From Candidatus Peregrinibacteria bacterium RIFCSPLOWO2_01_FULL_39_12 (GTDB lineage Bacteria; Patescibacteriota; Gracilibacteria; UBA1369; LOWO2-01-FULL-3): a DNA stretch of 8,114 nucleotides. Where the stretch lies: the NCBI GenBank assembly GCA_001787455.1, contig MFXA01000001.1, positions 15,234 to 23,347 of the forward strand. The letters run 5' to 3'. The stretch's first letter is position 1. Each line of letters starts with the position of its first letter. The notes under the pieces are model-generated. The model was not told the origin of the DNA. It saw only the letters and a program-made list of their open reading frames with translations, and ran no database searches. A program made the position numbers and the translations under genes. Of the stretch, positions 1 to 5,408 are shown piece by piece.

Positions 1-1463
1 AGGTTCTCGAACATTTCATTACTCATAGAAAAGGTACAATCACAAAACGCACAGCATTTGACCTGAAAATGGCTCAAGCGCGCGCACACATACTTGAAGG
101 ATTGGAAATTGCGCTAAAAAATATAGATGCAATAATAAGTACAATTAAAAAATCTGCAGATAAAGATGATGCCCTCATCCAGTTGATGAAAAAATTCAAA
201 CTGACGGAAGAGCAAGGCAAAGCCATTTTAGAGATGAGGCTTCAAACTCTTGCAGGATTGGAAAGACAAAAAATAGAAGATGAGTTAGCCGAAAAACTCG
301 CATTAATAAAGGACCTGAAAACAATTTTGGCAAGTCCGGAAAAAGTTAAAAAAATAATGCAGGATGAATTGGCTGAAGTTAAAGAAAAATACTCGGACGA
401 ACGAAGAACGGAAGTTATTCCAAACGCCATAAACGCAATTTCACAAAAAGACACAATTCCAAATGAGCCGATGATGGTAATGCTAAGCCGTGAAAATTAT
501 ATAAAACGTATACATATCACTACATTCCGAGCACAACACCGAGGCGGGAAAGGAATCATAGGAGGCGCAACAAAGGAAGAAGACGAAATTAAATTGATAA
601 GATTCGCCCATACGCATGACGAACTTTTGTATTTCACAAATACAGGAAGAGTTTTTAAACTGCCGGTTTACGAAATTCCTTTGGCTTCAAGAATCGCAAA
701 AGGACAAGCAATAGTGAATCTGCTGAATTTGCAGGAAAACGAATTCGTTACCGCAATTTTAAACACAGGGGAAAAACTTACTGGAGAATTTTTATTCATG
801 GCAACCAAAGGCGGCACGGTTAAAAAAACCATGATCGAAGACTTTCAAAACGTAAGAAAAAGCGGACTTATCGCAATAAAATTGCGCCCAAACGATTCCC
901 TGGAATGGGTAAAAGAATCTTCCATAAAAAACGAAGTCATAATGGTTAGCAAAAATGGAAAAGGCATTCGTTTCAACGAAGCTAACGTACGTCCGATGGG
1001 ACGCGCATCAATCGGAGTAAGAGGTATGAGATTAAAATCCGGCGATCAAGTTGTGGAAATGGATATAATAAAAGATCCGGAAAATGCGGAACTTCTTGTT
1101 GTAATGGAAAATGGACTTGGAAAAATGACGGCCACGAAAAATTATCGCTTCCAATCACGCGGAGGGACAGGGGTAAAAACCGCGAACATAACAGCAAAAA
1201 CAGGCAAAATCATAGGAGCAAAAGTTCTATACAAAAGCACCGACGCCGACTTAATAATCATTTCAAAAATAGGACAGGTCATTCGCCTTCATTCAAAAAA
1301 TATCCCGTCACAAGGGAGAGCAACTCAGGGAGTATATCTGATGAGGATGAAGCCAAACGACAAAGTTGCGTCCATCAGCCTAATTGATAAAATAGAAGAA
1401 ACTTTACAAACACAGGCATCAATACCAGCAAAACTGGAAGAAAAAGAACCGGTCAAAAGCTAA
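1..1463 (+). CDS. gyrA: DNA gyrase subunit A, 3' part (5' end outside window)
   Basis: GyrA is the DNA-cleaving subunit of gyrase (A2B2), which introduces negative supercoils in the cytoplasm. The frame is open from the left edge (first full codon at position 3), so the first in-frame ATG at 69 is internal; the window holds 486 codons. Bases 3 to about 470 encode the end of the breakage-reunion domain and its coiled coil, with typical stretches such as RTAFDLKMAQARAHILEGL, AILEMRLQTLAGLER and DERRTEV. From about 471 to 1416 there are six beta-pinwheel blades of the DNA-wrapping C-terminal domain. The GyrA box reads QHRGGKG (534-554) against canonical QRRGGKG, and blade 5 carries a second box-like QSRGGTG (1152-1172). 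The tail is short and only mildly acidic. The catalytic tyrosine lies upstream of the window. GyrA is preferred over ParC because of the box and complete blade set. Confidence 0.97.
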   Translation, partial: VLEHFITHRKGTITKRTAFDLKMAQARAHILEGLEIALKNIDAIISTIKKSADKDDALIQLMKKFKLTEEQGKAILEMRLQTLAGLERQKIEDELAEKLALIKDLKTILASPEKVKKIMQDELAEVKEKYSDERRTEVIPNAINAISQKDTIPNEPMMVMLSRENYIKRIHITTFRAQHRGGKGIIGGATKEEDEIKLIRFAHTHDELLYFTNTGRVFKLPVYEIPLASRIAKGQAIVNLLNLQENEFVTAILNTGEKLTGEFLFMATKGGTVKKTMIEDFQNVRKSGLIAIKLRPNDSLEWVKESSIKNEVIMVSKNGKGIRFNEANVRPMGRASIGVRGMRLKSGDQVVEMDIIKDPENAELLVVMENGLGKMTATKNYRFQSRGGTGVKTANITAKTGKIIGAKVLYKSTDADLIIISKIGQVIRLHSKNIPSQGRATQGVYLMRMKPNDKVASISLIDKIEETLQTQASIPAKLEEKEPVKS

Positions 1464-1475
1464 CATTTTTCTACC

Positions 1476-2705
1476 ATGATACGAAAGCTTCTGATTATAA
1501 TAAGCTCAATAACACTTTTTGTACTTTCAAGCACGGAAGCTTTTGCATTTAGCGGCGACATCTCCATAAACAGCAAAGACATAAGCTATTCGACAGCAAA
1601 TTTTCTTGAAGGAAATCCTGCACGAATCTACGCAACAGCGGAAAACAACAGCACAAAAGACCTTCTCGGTCTTGTGCGATTTTATGATAACGACAAACAA
1701 ATCGGAGCGGACCAGGCAATTTCAATATTCGCAGGAAAAAGCGACGGCGTATTCATAGATTGGATCCCTGCATACGGAAACCACAAAATCGCCGTAAAAA
1801 TATTCCCATGGCAGCCGGAAATAGACAACCCGAGCAATAATTGGATTGTAGATAACATATTTGCAGTACAAGATACCGACCATGACGGCATCCCAAATGC
1901 CACAGACACCGATGATGACGGCGACAATGTTACCGACACAGAAGATGCTTTCCCTCTAAATCAGCAGGAACAATACGACACGGACGGCGACAACAAAGGC
2001 AATAATGAAGATAACGATGACGACAATGATGATGTCCCGGACGAATTCGACGATCTTCCTCTGGATTCGACTGAAACAATAGATACAGATAAAGATGGAA
2101 TCGGAAATATAAAAGATGAAGACGATGACGAAGATGGAATAATTGATTCGGATGAAGAAAATACAGGCACAAATCCTACAAATCCGGATACTGATGAAGA
2201 TAAGGTGAAAGATAAAGAAGACGCCTTTCCGGTGGATCCTAAGGAACAATATGATACCGACAAAGACTCTCTTGGAAACAACACCGACACCGATGATGAC
2301 AACGACAGCATAAAGGACAAGGAAGATCCATTTCCATTAAATAAAGGACCGGTAATAGATTTAAAATATGACCCCGGACTCATAGGAATTTTCGAGGAAC
2401 AAAACTTTGATGCAACACCGTCTTATGATGAGGATGGCGCCGTAGTCACCTATCAATGGGAAATTAACGGCAAACCCGTTCAGGAAGGAAATTCCATGGA
2501 TTACACATTCAAAACAACAGGAAAACACAATGTAAAATTAACAATCACAGATGACAGCGGAGAATCTAAAACAAAAGAATTTCAGGTAAACATAATAAAC
2601 CTCGGGCTTTACAAACAAATCGGTCTTACAATAATTGCACTTTTACTTGCGCTATTTATATATTTCAAGTATATTCACGCCACAAAAAAACAAGACAAAC
2701 CATGA
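1476..2705 (+). CDS. Exported, membrane-anchored TSP type 3 repeat / PKD domain protein
   Basis: A 409-aa predicted surface protein. Residues 1-24 look like a Sec signal peptide: MIRK, a hydrophobic core, then AFA before a likely cut at 24/25. Residues about 25-132 look like a beta-sandwich (CARDB-like at best). Residues 133-292 are Asp-rich thrombospondin type 3 repeats in units of 35, 35, 35, 22 and 33 residues, each opening with DTD. Residues 293-375 resemble a PKD domain (YQWEINGK, then the HNVKLTITDDSG strand). Residues about 382-397 form one transmembrane helix followed by a Lys-rich tail, so the bulk should lie outside the membrane. TSP3 repeats usually bind calcium, and PKD domains are common in adhesins and exported enzymes; no catalytic domain is visible, so adhesion or a scaffold role is inference. 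The start lies 12 bp after gyrA with no Shine-Dalgarno. It ends in ATGA, overlapping rpmE. Confidence 0.9.
   Translation: MIRKLLIIISSITLFVLSSTEAFAFSGDISINSKDISYSTANFLEGNPARIYATAENNSTKDLLGLVRFYDNDKQIGADQAISIFAGKSDGVFIDWIPAYGNHKIAVKIFPWQPEIDNPSNNWIVDNIFAVQDTDHDGIPNATDTDDDGDNVTDTEDAFPLNQQEQYDTDGDNKGNNEDNDDDNDDVPDEFDDLPLDSTETIDTDKDGIGNIKDEDDDEDGIIDSDEENTGTNPTNPDTDEDKVKDKEDAFPVDPKEQYDTDKDSLGNNTDTDDDNDSIKDKEDPFPLNKGPVIDLKYDPGLIGIFEEQNFDATPSYDEDGAVVTYQWEINGKPVQEGNSMDYTFKTTGKHNVKLTITDDSGESKTKEFQVNIINLGLYKQIGLTIIALLLALFIYFKYIHATKKQDKP
1872..2351 (+). repeat. Thrombospondin type 3 (calcium-binding) repeat region
   Basis: Residues 133-292 of the surface protein split exactly into five units starting at residues 133, 168, 203, 238 and 260, each opening with DTD. 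The fullest units read roughly DTDxDGxxNxxDxDDDxD, a linker, then EDAFPL and EQY. Unit 4 is shortened to 22 residues. The DxDxDG spacing is the calcium-coordinating pattern of TSP3 repeats. DNA identity between units is only partial, so this is a protein-level repeat rather than a recent tandem duplication. Confidence 0.85.
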
Positions 2706-3004
2706 AATCAGACATTCACCCAAAATATCAGGACACAACATTCATCTGCGCATGCGGTGCAAAATATATCGCAGGATCAACAATAGGAGAAGAATTTCAA
2801 ACTGAAATCTGCTCCGCCTGTCATCCTTTTTACACCGGAAAACAAAAGTTAATAGATACATCCGGACGTGTTGACAAATTCATGGCAAAGATGAAAAAAG
2901 CTCAGGAAATAGCCAGCAAAAAGAAGTCTAAAAAAGCGAAAGAAGAAGGCGAAGACTCCACTGAAAAAACCGCCGAAGAAAATACTGAAAAAGCTTCAGA
3001 GTAA
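2702..3004 (+). CDS. rpmE: 50S ribosomal protein L31 with Lys/Glu-rich C-terminal extension
   Basis: L31 (bL31) sits on the large ribosomal subunit and helps bridge the subunits. The opening MKSDIHPKYQ and the CSACHPFYTGKQK block are diagnostic. Four cysteines (C16, C18, C37, C40) make this the zinc-binding form, not the zinc-independent paralogue expressed under zinc starvation. The conserved core ends near residue 65. The remaining 35 or so residues are low-complexity Lys/Glu/Ala/Ser, taking the protein to 100 aa against about 70 in typical L31. The ATG overlaps the stop of the preceding surface protein gene by 4 bp (ATGA), and no Shine-Dalgarno is visible, so translation is probably coupled. 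rpmE beside a surface protein is not a known functional pairing; shared transcription is the simplest reading. Confidence 0.95.
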   Translation: MKSDIHPKYQDTTFICACGAKYIAGSTIGEEFQTEICSACHPFYTGKQKLIDTSGRVDKFMAKMKKAQEIASKKKSKKAKEEGEDSTEKTAEENTEKASE

Positions 3005-3029
3005 AGATCTTAAGAAAACCCCTAGCAAA

Positions 3030-3039
3030 TTTGTACAAA
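3030..3039. other. 10-bp perfect palindrome TTTGTACAAA
   Basis: TTTGTACAAA is its own reverse complement and overlaps the candidate -35 box upstream of aroC, where a dimeric regulator could bind. In A/T-rich DNA a 10-bp palindrome can arise by chance, and no second copy was noticed in the window. Confidence 0.25.
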
Positions 3040-3060
3040 ACCGCTTAATCATAGTATATT
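3031..3060 (+). promoter_or_regulatory. Candidate sigma-70-type promoter for aroC
   Basis: In the 78-bp gap between rpmE and aroC, a weak -35 TTGTAC (3031-3036) and a good -10 TATATT (3055-3060) are separated by 18 bp. Transcription would start near 3067, giving a leader of only about 16 nt without a Shine-Dalgarno. A second -10-like TATAAA (3069-3074), 8 bp before the ATG, would give an essentially leaderless mRNA. The -10 region is followed by TTTCGCA, a pattern shared with the region before tgt. Confidence 0.45.
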
Positions 3061-3082
3061 TTTCGCAATATAAAATTTACTT

Positions 3083-4177
3083 ATGGCTGGAAACACTTTT
3101 GGCACATTATTCAAAATCACAACTTGGGGAGAATCCCACGGACAGGCAACAGGTGTAGTTATTGATGGCTGCCCTTCAAACATTCCTCTTAAAGAGAGTG
3201 ACATACAAAAAGAAGTCGACCGAAGGAAACCGGCATCCACGTCAAAAATTTCGACAACAAGACATGAAGAAGATAAAGTACAAATTTTATCGGGAGTTTT
3301 TGAAGGGAAAACTACGGGAACTCCCATTTCAATAATTGCACAAAACAAAAATATTCGTGAAGAAGATTACAATGATATAAAAACCGCATACCGCCCGGGA
3401 CACGCGGATTACACTTACGAACTTAAATACGGCATACGGGATTATCTTGGAGGAGGACGCGCATCCGGCAGAGAAACTTTGGCAAGAGTAATGGCGGGGG
3501 CAGTTGCAAAAAAAATTCTGCTACTCAAGACAAAAACTGAAATTTTTGGACACACGGTACAAGTCGGAGATATAAAAGCCAAAAAATTTGACACGGATTA
3601 CATCTTGAAAAACATGGGTGTTACAGAAAAAGATCAACTGCGCTGCTTAGATCAAAAAACTTCCAAAAAAATGCTGAAATTCATAGAAGAAATTCGCTTT
3701 CGTGAAGGAGATTCTGTAGGAGCGATTATAGAAATAATAATAAAAAATCCGCCAAAAGGCTTGGGGGAACCTGTTTTCGACAAATTAGACGCAGATTTAG
3801 CAAAAGCTATGATGTCAATTGGCGCAGTAAAAGGCGTCGAAATCGGAGCGGGATTCAAAACTGCAGAAATGAAAGGAAGCGAAAACAACGATCAAATGAA
3901 AATTGCAGGCGGAAAAGTAAAATTCCTCACAAATAACTGCGGCGGAATACTTGGAGGAATTTCAACGGGTGAAGATATAGTCATAAGATTGGCAATAAAA
4001 CCGGTTCCAAGCATAAGCAAAGAATTAAAAACCATAACAACATCAGGCAAAAACATTTCAATAAATACCCTCGGCCGCCACGACTGCTGTTTGGCACCGC
4101 GAATCATACCTGTAGCGGAAAACATGGCGGCAATAGTAATTACAGATCATTTTTTAAGACAAACAAGCATCAAATAA
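3083..4177 (+). CDS. aroC: Chorismate synthase
   Basis: AroC converts 5-enolpyruvylshikimate-3-phosphate to chorismate, the last shikimate pathway step, using reduced FMN without net redox change. The 364-aa length is normal for the family. The start MAGNTFGTLFKITTWGESHG fits the conserved N-terminus. The three family signatures are present: GESHG (16-20, with H19), YRPGHADYTYELKYG (with H107) leading into GGGRASGRET, and GRHDCCLAPR (331-340) near the C-terminus. The two histidines match the catalytic pair known in this family. Two oddities: the third signature has Cys where most homologues have Pro (RHDPC), and the GGGR motif is preceded by Leu and followed by SGRET rather than the common SARET. 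No other aro gene is nearby. It is flanked by promoter-like gaps and is probably its own unit. No Shine-Dalgarno precedes the ATG. Confidence 0.97.
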   Translation: MAGNTFGTLFKITTWGESHGQATGVVIDGCPSNIPLKESDIQKEVDRRKPASTSKISTTRHEEDKVQILSGVFEGKTTGTPISIIAQNKNIREEDYNDIKTAYRPGHADYTYELKYGIRDYLGGGRASGRETLARVMAGAVAKKILLLKTKTEIFGHTVQVGDIKAKKFDTDYILKNMGVTEKDQLRCLDQKTSKKMLKFIEEIRFREGDSVGAIIEIIIKNPPKGLGEPVFDKLDADLAKAMMSIGAVKGVEIGAGFKTAEMKGSENNDQMKIAGGKVKFLTNNCGGILGGISTGEDIVIRLAIKPVPSISKELKTITTSGKNISINTLGRHDCCLAPRIIPVAENMAAIVITDHFLRQTSIK

Positions 4178-4212
4178 AGGTCATACAGTCAGAAATAATT
4201 ATACAATTTATA

Positions 4213-4242
4213 TTGCATCAAAAGCCGTATAGGAAGTAAAAT
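4213..4242 (+). promoter_or_regulatory. Candidate promoter giving a near-leaderless transcript of the 82-aa ORF
   Basis: In the 71-bp gap after aroC, TTGCAT (4213-4218) and TAAAAT (4237-4242, 5 of 6 matches to TATAAT) are 18 bp apart. Transcription would start about 7 nt beyond the -10, at or next to the ATG at 4249. An alternative TATATT lies at 4209-4214. The only Shine-Dalgarno-like string, AGGAAG (4231-4236), is 12 nt from the ATG, which is long, and would be lost if this promoter is used. Confidence 0.35.
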
Positions 4243-4248
4243 ACAGCC

Positions 4249-4497
4249 ATGGGAAAAAAACTTAAAGAAACAACAGGCATAGAAGTGGAAAATGGCGCGC
4301 AAGGGCAAGGTGAAAAAGGCAAAGAAGAAGCCTTTAGAAGGGGTTATGATGCATTTTGGGGCAAAGGAAGCTCCGAAACAAGAGGCAGGGTATTAAGAAC
4401 TTTAACTGATACACCTCCTTATTCACAAACAATAAGCAGGGTAAAAAGAACTTTAGCTGATACACCTACCTTGTCACATGAAGAAAGCAGGAGGTAA
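4249..4497 (+). CDS. Hypothetical small basic protein with a 17-residue tandem repeat
   Basis: An unrecognised 82-aa ORF. Residues 1-46 are Gly/Glu/Lys-rich and polar (MGKKLKETTG, EKGKEEAFRRGYDAFWGKG). Residues 47-80 are two 17-residue units, RVLRTLTDTPPYSQTIS and RVKRTLADTPTLSHEES, closely matched at the DNA level. It has no signal peptide, no membrane segment and no cysteine. The chosen ATG follows AGGAAG at 12 nt and a -10-like TAAAAT at 6 nt. The gene ends in AGGAGGTAA, containing a perfect Shine-Dalgarno-like hexamer with no start codon at useful spacing. The same frame stays open for 25 more codons after the TAA (to 4575), so this could be the front of a longer gene broken by a stop. 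RTLxDTP looks like a short linear motif, but I assign no function. It may be a recently arisen or decaying gene. Confidence 0.55.
   Translation: MGKKLKETTGIEVENGAQGQGEKGKEEAFRRGYDAFWGKGSSETRGRVLRTLTDTPPYSQTISRVKRTLADTPTLSHEESRR
4387..4488 (+). repeat. Two tandem copies of a 51-bp coding repeat
   Basis: Copy 1 (4387-4437) and copy 2 (4438-4488) are head to tail and in frame. Both contain AGAACTTTA, then an A/G difference, then CTGATACACCT; both start with AGGGTA and run into AGCAGG. The second halves have diverged (CCTTATTCACAAACA against ACCTTGTCACATGAA). Just downstream, AGGTAAAAGAAAGATCCT loosely resembles the start of a shortened third copy. Confidence 0.75.
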
Positions 4498-4575
4498 AAG
4501 AAAGATCCTATCGTCCACAACCTGTTCGCTATTGACAAAGGCGACTATTTGGTTTACATTAAAGAACTATTATAA
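4498..4575 (+). pseudogene. Possible in-frame remnant following the TAA of the 82-aa ORF
   Basis: Directly after the TAA at 4495-4497 the same frame continues open as KKDPIVHNLF, then AIDKGDYLVYIKELL, to a TAA at 4573-4575. The composition is protein-like (mixed hydrophobic and charged residues, ending in an amphipathic segment). A 25-codon open stretch can occur by chance, and the best promoter in this area (4532-4560) lies within it, so it may simply be intergenic DNA. Offered as a possible decayed C-terminus. Confidence 0.2.
4532..4560 (+). promoter_or_regulatory. Candidate sigma-70-type promoter for the 256-aa protein
   Basis: A perfect TTGACA (4532-4537) is followed after 17 bp by TACATT (4555-4560, 4 of 6 matches). 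This is the best consensus promoter in the window. The start point would fall near 4567, giving a leader of about 27 nt to the ATG at 4594, without a Shine-Dalgarno. Confidence 0.5.
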
Positions 4576-4583
4576 CTTATAAC
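4570..4583 (+). repeat. Tandem heptamer TTATAAC x2
   Basis: Two exact adjacent copies of TTATAAC lie 10 bp before the start codon of the 256-aa protein. Each contains a -10-like TATAAC, so the second (4578-4583) could act as an alternative -10 giving a transcript with a leader of only a few bases. It could equally be chance in A/T-rich DNA. Confidence 0.4.
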
Positions 4584-4593
4584 AAACCATAAG

Positions 4594-5364
4594 ATGTCGG
4601 CAGAAGCACATCCACATCCGTCAGCAGAACATCCGGAACCGGCAAGAACCGAGGCAGTAGCACCACGCCCAGTACCGGAAACTCATCACAAACCACCAAA
4701 ATCTGGAGGAGAAAAAGCCCATGCTCCCGCCAAAGCTCCGGCTCCCGCAAGAGATAAATCACCTATTGGAGCCGCATTCAGCAAAGCACAAATGGAAGCG
4801 GACAATGCCGGAAACAGTGTAATCTCGGGCACAACAAAGTTTGGAGAATTAGTTAGAAAAGCCCTAAGAGCGGATGTTGAACCGGTTAAACAAACCGGTC
4901 TTGTACAAACTCCATTTTACGCGGCAGGCCACGCCATAGATGCAACAGCCTTAAACGCAGGAAGAAGGGCAGTCGAAGCAATCGAACCGGCAATTTCCGG
5001 TATTCGAGCATTTTGCCGCCTTACAATAGGAAACATCCTCCATCCACTCAGAACGCTTGCCCATCCGATAGAAAGAATCGTAAAACCGTCAATCAGGATG
5101 GTAACTTCGGCAACCAGATCTGCAATCAACCAAGTCAAAATACCAGTACGCGCAATAGACGACTTAGCTGACAGAGGTATAAACAGGATTACACAACAGG
5201 TCAATCATCAAATTTCAAGGATTCCGGTATTGGGAAAACTTTTCTCAACTCCAACAAACTGGATAGCACAACAAATAAGCCACATAACCGCAGGAGTAAG
5301 ACGAGCTGTAGATTTCGTCACAAGTCCGGTAGATGCAGTCCACGAGGCGGTTGCTCCGGCATAA
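4594..5364 (+). CDS. Hypothetical Pro/Ala/His-rich protein with amphipathic basic C-terminal region
   Basis: An unrecognised 256-aa protein. Residues 1-55 are low complexity and presumably disordered (repeated HP, EP, AP and PAP). Residues about 57-256 look largely helical, amphipathic and Arg/Lys-rich, with one cysteine and no hydrophobic stretch long enough to be a clear membrane helix. No signal peptide is seen. Residues 150-170 are three consecutive heptads each opening with His/Lys-Pro (HPLRTLA, HPIERIV, KPSIRMV). A second motif, IxQQ(V/I)xH, occurs at 199-205 and 224-230. The pattern resembles peripheral lipid- or polymer-surface-binding helices, or a structural protein, but this is shape only and not homology. 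The Pro/Ala-rich start makes the 5' end richer in G+C than neighbouring genes. Coding is supported by length, the upstream promoter and consistent use of the frame. It ends 44 bp before tgt. Confidence 0.75.
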   Translation: MSAEAHPHPSAEHPEPARTEAVAPRPVPETHHKPPKSGGEKAHAPAKAPAPARDKSPIGAAFSKAQMEADNAGNSVISGTTKFGELVRKALRADVEPVKQTGLVQTPFYAAGHAIDATALNAGRRAVEAIEPAISGIRAFCRLTIGNILHPLRTLAHPIERIVKPSIRMVTSATRSAINQVKIPVRAIDDLADRGINRITQQVNHQISRIPVLGKLFSTPTNWIAQQISHITAGVRRAVDFVTSPVDAVHEAVAPA

Positions 5365-5373
5365 CACCTTATT

Positions 5374-5400
5374 TTGCAATTTCCGAGTGAAAAGTGTAAT
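5374..5400 (+). promoter_or_regulatory. Candidate promoter for tgt, probably leaderless
   Basis: TTGCAA (5374-5379) and TGTAAT (5395-5400, 5 of 6 matches) are 15 bp apart, a short spacer. The -10 ends 8 bp before the ATG at 5409, so the transcript should begin at or within a base or two of the start codon. The string GTAATTTTTTCGCA (5396-5409) matches GTATATTTTTCGCA before aroC (3054-3067) at 12 of 14 positions. Confidence 0.4.
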
Positions 5401-5408
5401 TTTTTCGC

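Noticed and set aside
69..71. ATG at 69 as the start of the gyrA product
   Set aside because: The frame is open and encodes conserved GyrA sequence from the left edge (VLEHFITHRKG), so this Met is internal.
1682..2383. Several long minus-strand ORFs across the Asp-rich repeat region
   Set aside because: They are antisense to GAT/GAC-rich repeats, which read as Ser, Val or Ile codons on the other strand. The products are low complexity and the + strand protein has clear domains.
2703..2705. UGA possibly read as glycine, as in Gracilibacteria/Absconditabacteria
   Set aside because: UGA ends the TSP3 protein and tgt at sensible C-termini; reading through gives unrelated sequence, and no conserved glycine in any gene is encoded by UGA.
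3005..3029. Intrinsic terminator after rpmE
   Set aside because: Only weak short pairings around AAGATCTTAAG; no stable G/C stem followed by a T tract.
4703..4723. Strong SD-like GGAGGA upstream of an ATG at 4721 inside the 256-aa gene
   Set aside because: The ATG is out of frame with the gene and opens no long ORF; the purine run encodes Gly-Gly-Glu-Lys of the disordered head.
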